Part shown: piece by piece, positions 35,291 to 45,700 of the stretch
How positions within the stretch are numbered: position 1 is the first letter of the stretch
Layout: the number at the start of each line of letters is the position of its first letter
DNA from: Angiostrongylus vasorum
Lineage: Eukaryota; Nematoda; Chromadorea; Rhabditida; Metastrongylidae
Direction: 5' to 3'
Assembly: GCA_018806985.1 (NCBI GenBank)
Contig: JADANN010000198.1
Span: forward strand, 357,501 to 421,500
Length of the DNA: 64,000 nt
Made by a program: the position numbers and the translations under genes
Notes under the pieces: model-generated
Databases searched by the model: none
Seen by the model: the letters and a program-made list of their open reading frames with translations, nothing else
Told to the model about the DNA's origin: nothing

Positions 35291-36863
35291 CAAGTAACGT
35301 AGGTTAGGGCTTCTGATCCCTACTCTCACTTGGGTGATACGGGTTACACCTATCATCGTCCTCTCCACTGTGCGTTCAATAACGTTGAGAGATCATCCTG
35401 CTTAGGTAGCGGCCACTTTTCTGACACATACGTTAAGGCAGGAAGTACCGTTGAGTCGAAAAGATGAGCACGGTCGGGCTTGCTTTGCACTATATACCCG
35501 ATGCTCTTGAGTGCTCCCCATTGCGCTCGTTTCCGTCTGCTTAAACTGCAGATGAATCGTTCACCATTTTGACTTCCCGACCTACATAGATGCAGAGGGA
35601 GCATTCGGAAATATTCGGATCATTTAACATAAATAGGGCGTACGAAGGCAATCCGTTCTTCACCAACATCATTTTCGTGAGATTTAGTTGAAGACCAATT
35701 TTTTAACAGGCTTTATCAAAGTCAGCAGCATTCGTTCCATTTGGCTAATGTTTGGTGTTATAAGAACGATGCCATCAGCAAAACGAAGATAGTGTAATTG
35801 CCACCCGCCGATTTTCACTCCCATGTTGTCCCATTCCAATGTTCGTCTTGCATTCTCGGGAGTGTCTGTAAGTAATTTTGGCGAGATGGTATTGCTTTGC
35901 CTAACCCCTTTACTGACGTCGATGTTAAAGTCGTTGTAGAATGGTAATATATTGGCTATGAAAGTTTTATACAGCTGACGAACAATCTTTATATATTGGG
36001 TGAGGACTCCCTGGCTTTCCATGGCTTCCACGACCGCTTCCATGTCAAGTAAGGCAAAAGCATTCCTTAATTCACTAAAATTGAGACAGAGCACGCGCTA
36101 CTCTTGCGATACTTCAGTGAGTCTTTTCATTGTGTGGATGTTGTCTATCGTGCTGAATCCTTTTCGAAACCCTGCTTGCTCACATGGCTGTCGTTCAGTC
36201 AGTGTTCAGTCGATGCTGTTTGGGATGACTGGAGTGAAAAGTTTGTAGACGACAGACAGCAGTCAGAATGGGCGACAGCTGTCGATATCGTGGAGAGCAC
36301 CCTTTTTGAACAATAGCACGGTCTTGCTGGTCTTCCACTGAGTAGGGACATTGCATTCAGACAGGTAACGTGTGAAGAGCCGAGCCAGCGCGTTTACGAG
36401 GACTGGTGGAAGGTTCTTCAGGTGTTCTGGTCTTATCCTGTCCGGACCTGGTGTTGTTCGACTTTTCACCGACGAAGTGTCGAATTTTGGAAGGGAGAAC
36501 CGACGGTACGACATCTCCATCCCTTATTTCATATGAGGACAGGAGGACGTGGGTACTGAAGAATTCTGACTAGTGATCGTGAATGGTTTTCTCCATTACC
36601 TTTCTGGACGTTGTAACAACTACATCTGGGCGTCGGATTGGAATCATCTTGATTTTGCGACTGGCGAAGCTTCAGTAGGCTTTGTGAATGCTTTTTTCCA
36701 GCCTCTGCAGCTTCGACCATAAGTGCTGTTCTTCCTGTTTAAGTTTTTTCATCGCTTGTCTGCATTGTTTTGCAAGTTCGGATGTAGTTCGCGGTTGCCT
36801 GCAGCTCATGCGGTTCCACGCTGGCGTATGAGCTTGAGTGTTTCTAGAGTCTAGAATTCTAGA
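35290..36863 (-). mobile_element. RTE-2 LINE, RT domain
   Basis: Reading the minus strand: linker with SELAKQCRQAMKKLKQEEQHLW (36690-36790), RT start TTPGPDRIRPEHLKNLPP (36420-36470), RYLSECNVPTQWKTSK (36330-36370), VRQSNTISPKLL near 35890, LRFADGIVLITPNISQ near 35760 (the catalytic second D has become G), and a FDSTVLPALTYVS stretch near 35440. Many stops and frameshifts. The endonuclease half of apparently the same element lies beyond the PLE at 40044-40450. Confidence 0.85.
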
Positions 36864-37084
36864 GAAATCTTGGTTCAGCGTTTTCTCTGTTTGGTTATGG
36901 AGGTGTTTGGCCAAATAGATTGCTGTCAACTTGACCTTTCCAGCCTCTGAGGAAGGCGAAATCCGCCGAAACGTCAGCTTGTTCGTGAATAAAGAATAAA
37001 AATAACACCTCGTGTTTGCTCAACAAGAATACGAAGAATTATTTGATCAATGCCGAGGATAATAGAAAGTCGGACGTGGGAGTT
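36864..37084 (+). repeat. PLE left terminal repeat (pLTR)
   Basis: About 220 bp, matching 39819-40043 at nearly every position: GCTGTCAACTTGACCTTTCC, the hammerhead, ATAAAGA/GATAAAA, TGTTTGCTC/GAACAAGAATACGAAGAATT, and ATGCCGAGGATAATAGAAAG. The last 35 bases are also the first codons of the ORF. Confidence 0.9.
36941..36981 (+). ncRNA. Hammerhead ribozyme in the PLE left terminal repeat
   Basis: CTGAGGA (36947-36953), stem II GGCG/CGCC (36955-36958 with 36964-36967, loop AAATC), GAAA (36968-36971), then ACGTC. Stem I is CAGCCT (36941-36946) with AGCTTG (36976-36981): five of six pairs, with a C-C mismatch. The palindromic ACGT replaces stem III. Predicted cleavage after C36975. Confidence 0.8.
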
Positions 37085-39660
37085 ACTACAAGATGTACCA
37101 GCAAGATCCTTCCGATTTGTAAAAGAAGCGCTCTCACTTAGACAAAAGATCGTCTTAAGTCGACAGTCAATACACTTTCTCCGCCGCTGTCTAAAACACT
37201 GAGTCGTGCCGAACTTCATCAAACGAAGACGACTACACGATGTATGCGGACTACCAGAGGACAGTCACCGAGTACTGGAAATCGAATTGCAAGTACTACG
37301 CACCTGTCTAAGAAGCCGACAAAACGAGATGTTCGCCAAGTGGAAGAATGCGAGACGAAGGAAAACTTTTGTGCTCAGCATTTAGAGGACCGCCTCTGGA
37401 GGAGAATAGTGGGTAGGTCAGTATTGATTTGCAACTCTATTAGGTTTAATCCCTAAAATAACTTTGCGGAGAAAAATTCGAAGACCTTTTGAGTAAATCA
37501 CATAACACGGCTTCAAGAGCGCACAGAAATACCACTAACGTACATCAAACAGGTCACAGTAGGAAAAAATAATGTGCAAGAAAATCCAAGGCTAACCGTG
37601 TTAGCAGGCATGACTCTCCCTGACGGTGCGCGCTCGTTATTAGAATTGGGACCGAGTTTCTCACCATCTGAAGCCGTTTCTAAGATAATCTTGCGTAGGG
37701 TCGCATGCAGTTTACATGAACTTCAAGATAAACTCCGCAAAAAGCTAGAGACCAAGCGCTAAATAGGTGCGAACAACAACAAGTGGGGGGCCTACCAATA
37801 GCGCCATTTCCTTAACCGTTCTTTAGAAAACAAAATCCCAATAATGAAGTTGACGTTAAATTTCGGACGTTTACGAATGAAACTTTCAGTCTTTAATCAC
37901 TATCGCGCCAAGAGATACTGCTCCAACCTCACTGAAATGCAAAAACTTGGTATGCGGGAGGTACGAGAGCTGATAAGGTCGAAAAACATAAGACTATCGG
38001 CTAGTGATAAGGGTGGAGAGTTCTTTGTAATTTCCCATCATTTAGATGCTGAGATAACGGAAAAACACCTTGAAGATGCATCCCTTTATCGTCCGTCGTT
38101 TGAGAAGGAATTTAAAAGTCAATACCGAAAGTTAAACAACGAATGGTTTAAAATGGCAAGAGCGGCTGGGTTAAAACCATCAGTTATCTCTCAACTCAAA
38201 GTTGATTTACCAATATGTCCCGTCCTGTACTTACTTATCAAAACCAATAAGTTAGTATCCAGCGATGATCTCATGTCTACCGATCCATCGTTCTTTAAGG
38301 TCAGACCTATCAATAGCTGCGTGGACGGGCCAACGGATAGAATAACGTGGTTAATAACCATAATACTTACCCAGTTGTTGAATGCATTCCAGCCTAACTA
38401 ACGAATACCCATATGTTCCTGGATCGTCTACGTACTCTGCAGCCCAACAGCGCGTACGCGATGAAGTCCTTCGACGTCACCGCCCTCTATACAAACGTGT
38501 CGAATGACTCCGTTATACAAGCCATCCGCGAGCTCCTTATGCAACACGAAGGAGCAATAAACATGTATGGCTTCTCGATTCAGCAGTTGATAGCACTCGT
38601 AAAGGCGTGCCTAAACTGCTCAATCTTCAGATGGTCCGCGAGGTATGGCGCATAATTGAGAGGGCTGGCAATGGGACTACGACTGGCACCAAGCCTTGCC
38701 ATTGCATTCATGTCTAAGGTGGAAGCACCAGTAATCGATCTGGGGCCGTACTCTACTGTAGATATATAGATGACTGCTTGGTCATTTGTTCAATACAAGA
38801 GGAAATTGACAAATGTTTCGAGTTGTTGAACAAACAGTCAGAGTATATTAAATTCACTCGAGAGAAACCAGAACAAAACTGGCTTCCATTTCTGAATGTC
38901 CAAATTAACCTATCACAAAACGGCCACATTACGAAATGGTATCGAAAGCCAAGTAGTAAAAAACATCTTGGTTCATTATTTCTCTTCTCACCCCTGTCAC
39001 ATGAAAAGGGCGCTTGTAAGAAACATGTTTCGAACAGCAACCAACGTGTGCACGGGAAGAGAGCAGAGAGAGGAGTCCCAGAACTTGGCACAGCAAAAAC
39101 TGTAGCTCGGGATAAGTGTAGAGGGAAACACAGGCCCACCAACGATAACTCTAGCGGCAATAAGGTCCCGTTTATCCTACCCTTCATCTCAAATGATGTA
39201 AGTGCAGCTATAAAACGCTGATTAAGAAGGGCGGGTCTAGAGAATTCGGTAAACGTAGTTGAAATGCCACCGAGTACTCTTGGGCGCTAGCTAGTTCGTA
39301 ACCGCCTATACGACCGTCTGTGTGCAACGCAAAATTGTATAACTTGCCCCAATGGTAGAGACGGTGACTGCATGAGTTCGGGTACAGTTTATCCGATTTC
39401 CTGTAAGGCGTGCGGGGACGAATACGTTGGCAAAACGAGTAGACCACTCTGCGTTCGTATAAAAGATTACTTATTCGGCAAACGTAAACCAAATACTCCA
39501 CTAGGCACGCATAGGACGCAGAGACAAAACGGGGAAGATTTTGAAGTTGAAGTGACGATCCTCGCACAGAGTCGAAAACACAAGCGCGCAAAACTCTCGA
39601 GGCATTTTGGATCAATTCCAAGAATCCGAAAATGAACCGCAAGGAGGAATGCCTCATTAT
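37050..39660 (+). pseudogene. Broken PLE polyprotein (RT plus GIY-YIG endonuclease)
   Basis: Coding pieces lie in shifting frames: 37050-37440, 37574-37762, 37844-38401, 38413-38655, then (after a frameshift within the GLAMGLRLAPS / RYIDD region) 38778-39221, and 39372-39635. In the family, the RT resembles telomerase-type RTs, and the GIY-YIG domain cuts DNA to prime reverse transcription. At least one stop interrupts almost every segment, and no intact protein can be made. Confidence 0.85.
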
Positions 39661-39818
39661 GACGCGTGATATTAGGCAGTATATAAACCCGTTATTCTGA
39701 TGAGATGGGCAGATTACGATTCCATGTGAACTCTGTGCGGTTGGTCTCCACGTGACATATTTAGTGGACGCCTCATAGAAAGCTATGAGTGTGCAAGGAC
39801 TCTGTGTTCAATGTGATG

Positions 39819-40043
39819 GAAATTTTGGTTCTGCATTTTCTCTGTTTGGTTATGGAGGCGTTTGACCGAATAGATTGCTGTCAACTTGACCTTTCCAGGC
39901 TCTGAGGAAGGCGAAATACGCCGAAACGTCAGCTTGTTCGTAAATAAAGGATAAAAAATAACACCTTGTGTTTGCTGAACAAGAATACGAAGAATTACCT
40001 GATCAATGCCGAGGTTAATAGAAAGTCGGACGTGGGAGCTGAC
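39819..40043 (+). repeat. PLE right terminal repeat (pLTR)
   Basis: Near-identical to 36864-37084. It carries its own hammerhead and the ORF-start codons, ending GGAAGTCGG/GTCGGACGTGGGAG. Retaining two full repeats suggests tandem or end-to-end insertion, as known for PLEs. Confidence 0.9.
39896..39936 (+). ncRNA. Hammerhead ribozyme in the PLE right terminal repeat
   Basis: CTGAGGA (39902-39908), stem II GGCG/CGCC (39910-39913 with 39919-39922, loop AAATA), GAAA (39923-39926), then ACGTC. Stem I pairs CAGGCT (39896-39901) with AGCTTG (39931-39936), six pairs including one G-U. The core matches the consensus fully, with stem III reduced to palindromic ACGT. Predicted cleavage after C39930. 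Confidence 0.84.
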
Positions 40044-40450
40044 CAGTGAATTGTACAAATCTCAGTTTATGGTGGTTCTAGGACTTCGGTTTTTTGAATT
40101 TAGCAGGGTTTCCCTCCTTTCCACGAGAAATAGAATCTTGAACGAAGGAGGCGATGGTTGAATCCCGTGTAGACTTTTGGGACAATAGTGACATCGGCTA
40201 GGCAAAACCTTCTATTTCCTATAATGTGGTCTATTTCGTTATGGTACTCTCCATTGGGGACTCCCACGTCCAGCGTTGAGGGTGCGACCTCTGGAATTGC
40301 GAGTTACCATGGATGGTCTTGGTCGCCATGATAAACTCAGCTCCGCCATCCTTCATCCGCTCACCCTGTTCGTTCCGTTCTAATCCGGTGTTTCGAATGT
40401 GGTGCAGTTCAGACGTTCTTAACGGAGGTTTCCAGAGTTCAGGGTAATGA
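40044..40450 (-). mobile_element. RTE-2 LINE, endonuclease half
   Basis: The minus strand encodes a WTWESP motif (near 40265), NEIDHIIGNRRFCLADV (near 40200-40250) and a FNHRLLRSRFYFSW stretch (near 40120), the end of an APE-type endonuclease. Together with 34560-36863 it forms one element, split by the PLE. The beginning of the endonuclease was not found. Confidence 0.75.
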
Positions 40451-41265
40451 GGCCTGTTTATTCTGTGTTTAGCCTTTTTGGTACCATGTATAGCCTGCTG
40501 AGGTCTGAACGTGGGAGCTGGGTGTACTGCTGGGTAGCTTCCCAGTCTCTCCCAGAGTAGACGGAGAGCTTATTTGTTGGAGGTAACTGCGAACCGCCTC
40601 CCATATATTTCCCTCTCACATAATTGCAACCTTTTGGCCGAATCGACTCGTAGAATACAATCCACATAAACAAGAACATACCCACTATCCCATGCATGAA
40701 TATGCCTGTCAAATACAGAAAGTATGTGCCAAATTGGCGCAGCAGAACGAGGGAGTCCATCACTTGGATCCACCTGCGTCTCAGGAAAACAAAGATGGGT
40801 TTTGATCCGCGATTAACATCCCCTCCTCCACCTGACGCCACGTAGCCTCGCGACTAAGCGGCAAGAGATCCCTCTGTGAGGGAGGTTCATGGGGTCTTTC
40901 CAGAAGTGACAGTGATTTCTGCATAATAGGGAATTTCAGGACTTCAGAACTTTATAGATTTACAGCAAAGACTTCGTTCTCTCTAGTCGTTCGCATATAT
41001 AATTTTTATACCGTATATTCTCAGTTTCAAAAACATTTAGAATAAAGGGTGGTGGAGATCTGACGTTAAATCTTCGAATTTCCACCGAGAGATCAGCGGC
41101 TGTAAATTGAACGATTGACTGGCGAACAGCATGGGTGTGTTGCTGCAGGAATTTCGTCTGCTCGCTTGCTTTGATGTTCGAAAAATGAGCTCTGGAAAAA
41201 CAAAGTGGAAGTAACATTTATTGTGGGCTCCAGACAACTCGAACTTTATCATTCTGAAATAAAGG
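40451..41265. other. No recognised gene
   Basis: A 127-codon minus frame (40458-40841) has a hydrophobic stretch but no splice support and no family resemblance. Nothing else is supported. Confidence 0.4.
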
Positions 41266-41269
41266 CTAA

Positions 41270-41535
41270 ATAAAACTCTCGGCGTTGATCAATCCTTGAG
41301 GGATGCGCCATGCATTCCACTTCACTGAGCATCGTTGGAGGTGATTGAATGCATATATGGCCTTTATAATGACTCGCGGTGACCTACCGATGTATCGAGC
41401 CAGTGGTGCTATCCTCCGAGACAAATCTGGTGCCAATATGCGGACCCCGGAGAGATGGAGTGCTTGGTGGGCTAGGGGGCGCGGGGATCGATCCGTGTAT
41501 TGCCGGGAGTCTGCAACCACTGTACCACACGCGTC
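41270..41535 (-). repeat. SINE-A copy
   Basis: Minus strand: the head GTGTGGTACAGTGGTTGCAG (box A-like), GGATCGATCCCCGCG (box B-like), the body GGATAGCACCACTGGCTCG and ATACATCGGTAGGTC, and the tail TTGATCAACGCCGAGAGTTTT. It is the most complete example of the family. Confidence 0.85.
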
Positions 41536-42059
41536 CTTTGAAATTGTGAAATAATAGAATTTTATCCTGCGGGCAAAGATTTGCAGATTCCAGTAGTCTT
41601 CATTGCGATCAATAGAATTCTGTATGAACTGCGATGTGTTGATTTCGAACTGGAAGCAGCCATTATGTTCGCTACGTATGACTTCCATAGAGGTCACGTT
41701 GCCCCTTGTGCTAATCACGTTTGTGTGGACAGCGGCCACTCAGTAACTTCACTGGACGTACCTTACTTTGACACGAAATGCTTAAAATATCCGGCGCCAC
41801 CTAGGTGTTTGATCAATGAGATAGTATGGATACACGCAGCTGATGAATATTAGATCTACAAATTACTGCTTCATCCGTTGCCTGTCTATCTCTATCGAAC
41901 TGATGACGGGCATAAGGATGGATGAAAATGAATCAGTTGCGACTAAACCACCTTTTATGACTAAACTCCTCGACACACTCCTCGTTAAGCTGATCTGTGG
42001 TGTGGTATCCTTAAAGAATAACTTACTCTAAGTTGACGTGTACGATAACCACCCCCCAC

Positions 42060-42450
42060 CTGGGCTCCTAAAGGTTTACCGCCTCATGGTGGTTGAGAGG
42101 TGTTCCTGGGTGTCGGTTTGCGATGTACAGCGGGGGGGATTCATCCTCCTAGCATGGTCTCCCAAGCTGAGAAGGAGTCCGGCATTTCCATCAGGAAATC
42201 TAGCTAGGAGTAAACCAATACCAGGATCCACCACCGTCGTATCAAAGTCGCATGGTGGTAAATCTCCCTCTGGTCCACAAGGGCTGCGACAGCCTGTGGT
42301 GGTGACGACCGGGGGGCAGACTTTGGCCAGGCTGATCTCGAAGCTGCAGGGAACCACAATAGCTAAGTCAGCAAAACTCCGAGAAAAAATGGAATTTATG
42401 CTGCGGCTAGCATAACTAGTGAAGACGGGGCATCCAGCTACCCAAGTAGG
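42060..42450 (+). repeat. SINE-D copy
   Basis: Carries all landmarks of the family: TTTACCGCCTCATGGTGG, GGTGTTCCTGGGTGTCGG, GAGAAGGAGTCCGGCATTTCC, CATGGTGGTAAATCTCCC, CAGACTTTGGCCAGGCTG and the end GAAGACGGGGCATCC. It ends with TACCCAAGTAGG. Confidence 0.75.
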
Positions 42451-42704
42451 TTGACTTGTTACCACGGCAACAGTCGTTTATCGTGCTCTATTCGAGGTTA
42501 TGTTAAAGGATTTCAAGGTGTCATTGGGACGAATCACATTGCAAGTTGGAGCAAGTCCGAGAATTGTGCTTCTTTCTTTCAAAGTTTATGTTTTGTAGAT
42601 GTTTAATAAATCTTAGGAGTTAGATATGTGAATGTAGCTGGTTGCCGTCTTGTCGCAATGCAAGTTTTTGTCTAGACAGTTTAGAAGTCTATTCGTTCCT
42701 TCCG

Positions 42705-45700
42705 ATGATGGCGTCCAGAGATGACGACCGACGTCTTTTCGAGCATTTCGTGATTGCCGGGCTCTCACAGGTGAGATTTCAATCAAAACTCTTCGTTTCT
42801 CAATCTGCATGCCACGGCTGCTGAATAGACTGCTTAAGAATTAGCGTTGGTTTCGTGTCTTTGTAAGTTCTGAACTGCCCATGTAGTGATTAACATCATT
42901 AAACTGCGTTAGTCATAGCTGTATAGCTGACGATGTCTTCCACCAATCAATTTGTTGAGTGAATGGGAGCTTGAGCGAATGTATTCTGATTGAGCTCCGA
43001 AATGATCTTCTTGCTTATGTTTTTTTAGTATTAGATGTTGAGTCGGGGAAAAAAAACGAAAAGTTGCAGAAAGCCACCTAATTAAAAATTATCTTTCTGA
43101 GAAGTTGGTTATCTGATTGGAGAACTACCTTCCATGAGAAGGCTTTATGGGTGTGCTTACTATATTCATGCTTAAAAACCCCTTGCTAACTTTGAACCAG
43201 TGCGAAAAGGTTCTCGAGTTCCTTAGTCATACGTGTGACTCATTAATTTCAGTTTAGGAAGCGCCTGAGCAAACTGCACCACCCACACAAGAATTTGGCT
43301 CTCGGAACAACTCCCCTCTCGCTCCAATCACAGACATCTGCGTTATTTTCCCCAGTCTGGGAGAGACCGCTCCTGAAGGATACGAGATTATTGAGACCAC
43401 TCAGCTGGGTTACGCTGCAGATCTTAATCATGGCTCCATTCGTATGCCCAGCGTATTCCTTTGTTATCGCAGAGGATACCACAAGCCGCCATTACTCGAT
43501 ATCGGATTGATTGAATACGGACGAGGGGAAAAACCAATGGTGGACACAAACATTGTTCAGACGACCCCTTTTGGAAGGCCTGCTAATGTTAATAATGCCT
43601 CGCAGAACATTTTCTTGACTTACCGTCGAGCAGTTCCTAGCAGCGCACCAAGCCAGTTCGTCGTAACGGATATCTGCGTCATTCTTGCCAACAAAGGAGA
43701 AATTCCGCTACACACATATTACAAAATCCCTAAAAATCTGAATAAGGGTATGGTGGGCTCAGATGTATATATATGTTATAAGAAATCACAGTGCTCCACA
43801 AAAAGATTAGCATATAAACCAACTGTATTGGATTACTTCCCGAAAGCAAAAGGCGATGAGGAAAACCCCACTGATTTTAAACTGGCGCAAAATATTTCGC
43901 TCTTTTGTCTCCCAATGGGAGCTCTTATCGAGTGTTGGCCTGTTAAGTGCCAACCACCTGATAGAGTATTCTCCACGTTTGTTCTGACCGATGAGAATGG
44001 TACGAAGTTCTATGGTGCGTCTGTTTCATTTTTTGAGAAATACGGGGGTAAATTATCTGAAGAGCAGTTGGATCAATTAGACCTGATTTCATCTGATCGA
44101 CTAGACGAAGCTGGTGCTGTTGAAGACAACTCGAGCAACAATGATCCTGCAGATGAGATGGCTTTCTACACCAATATTGCAATATGCATCATTTCTCGAT
44201 ATCCATTCTTTAACTCGTTCAAGCGATTTCTTTACTACATCCATAGGATGTCCATTGGAGGAATACATGCTGTTCCGATCGAGCGTTATATTTCTCATTT
44301 GGGAAAGTGAGGCCGTGCGCAGAACTCATATCAGGTGACAAATGTGAATTTCTTGGATCAAAAGTCGATCTGAGATATGAAGCTACCTCATCATTAACCC
44401 GAAGCATATCTGAAGTCTTTGCATCATCAACATTTTTGCTTCTAGTACAAGAGTCATTGCTCTGACTGCGGAATAATTTGCGACTCGATATTGTGGAAAT
44501 TATAAAGTATTTTGTTGTACAGGTTCGGTACCATAGGTTTATACTACTAGTTGAGGTCGTATAATGTTTACAGGAGGTGATTCGACCATTGCTGTCGGTT
44601 TATGAAAACATTTCGTCTTCGGAATTTGATGGATAGTCATGCTTACTTCACTGAAAATCTCATGCATATAAATATAAAAAGTGTTTAGCGCAGGTTATCA
44701 TGAGTCAAATATCCCTCATTCCATTTCCGACTATTTTGCTGCACAGAACTTTTTTCTGCAATTTTGATTTGTTAGTAGCTTCCTAACCGTAGACGTTTTA
44801 GTTCATTTACCACTCCATGACGACACAACTTTGTGTAATTTCGCCAGTGGTAACTACCGAGATTGCTTGAGATCAAGTACCATCTGTCCGATTTCCTGTA
44901 TAAAATATGGTGACAGGTGTACTTGTGAAGACCGAAATATATCATCATTTAAAATACTTAGTTGAAAGTCGACCAAAGCACTCTTCTTTGTGCTATGAAA
45001 TACAATTGTACGATGAAGAAAATCCCAAGGTTATGGGAATGGTGTTCCTACAAGAACTAAAAAACTTCAACGTGCAAGTATTCAGGTGTATTTGTAATAA
45101 CTTGTGCAAGCTTATTAGTTAACTAAGGTGCAGTTGCAAAGAGGTGTTCTGGATCAACGCTAAAACTCCCGAAGGGAATCGAGAAGATAAATTACTCACT
45201 TGATATTAGGTAGAGATATTGGCCCTTTCTGCCCTGGTGATCCCGCTTCTGCAGAATGAAAAACTAGAACTATGGTTCTTTTACAAAGCGTCTATCGTTA
45301 AAGTTTATGTTTACACTTCTTTGCGGGGTTGTTGAAGTTTTTTGGAATTATATAGGCGCCCCGCAGTATACATGGGATCGACCCCCCACGCCCCAGAGTC
45401 GCCAAGCCTTCATTCAGTTCGAGGTCTGCAAATTGGTACCAGACTTGTCTATGAGGATAGCGACACTAGTTCATTACATCGGTAGGCCACCGCGAGTCAT
45501 TATAAAGGCCAGATATTCATTCAGTCACCTCTAACGATACTTAATGAAGTTGAATGCATGGCGCATCTCGCAGGGATTGATCAAAGCCAAGAGCTTTATG
45601 GTTTTAACTAAGCTCTGACTGTATTAAAATCCATCGGAATGTGTGCTACTGTGAACTAAGTATTGTTTTCGATAATGGAGACCGCAGTATCAAGTATTAC

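Larger units (their letters stand above)
36864..40043 (+). mobile_element. Penelope-like element (PLE) with flanking terminal repeats
   Basis: A 3.2-kb element bounded by direct repeats of about 220 bp. The ORF starts within the left repeat (ATG at 37050, MPRIIESRTWELLQ). Then: N-terminal part to about 37470; RT domain 37844-38850 with LSASDKGGEFFVI, FFKVRPINS, KSFDVTALYTNVSND and, after a frameshift, the catalytic RYIDDC (about 38755-38780); NWLPFLNVQI; and a C-terminal GIY-YIG-type endonuclease (about 39330-39640) with a Cys-rich CITC / GDC / SCKACGDEYVGKTSR module. Stops and at least two frameshifts kill this copy. PLEs are EN+ retroelements distinct from LINEs. A 3' fragment of the family lies at 54200-55195. 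Confidence 0.9.

Noticed and set aside
39372..39635. Open frame with GIY-YIG similarity, potentially a host nuclease
   Set aside because: It continues the Penelope-like ORF in order and sits between its terminal repeats, so it is the transposon endonuclease.
40458..40841. 127-codon minus frame with a hydrophobic stretch
   Set aside because: No splice sites, no family resemblance, and it is next to decayed LINE sequence.
44907..45122. Possible extra DENND4 exon between exons 2 and 3
   Set aside because: Acceptor and donor exist, but joining it to exon 2 gives stops in the required phase, and the sequence has no DENN similarity.
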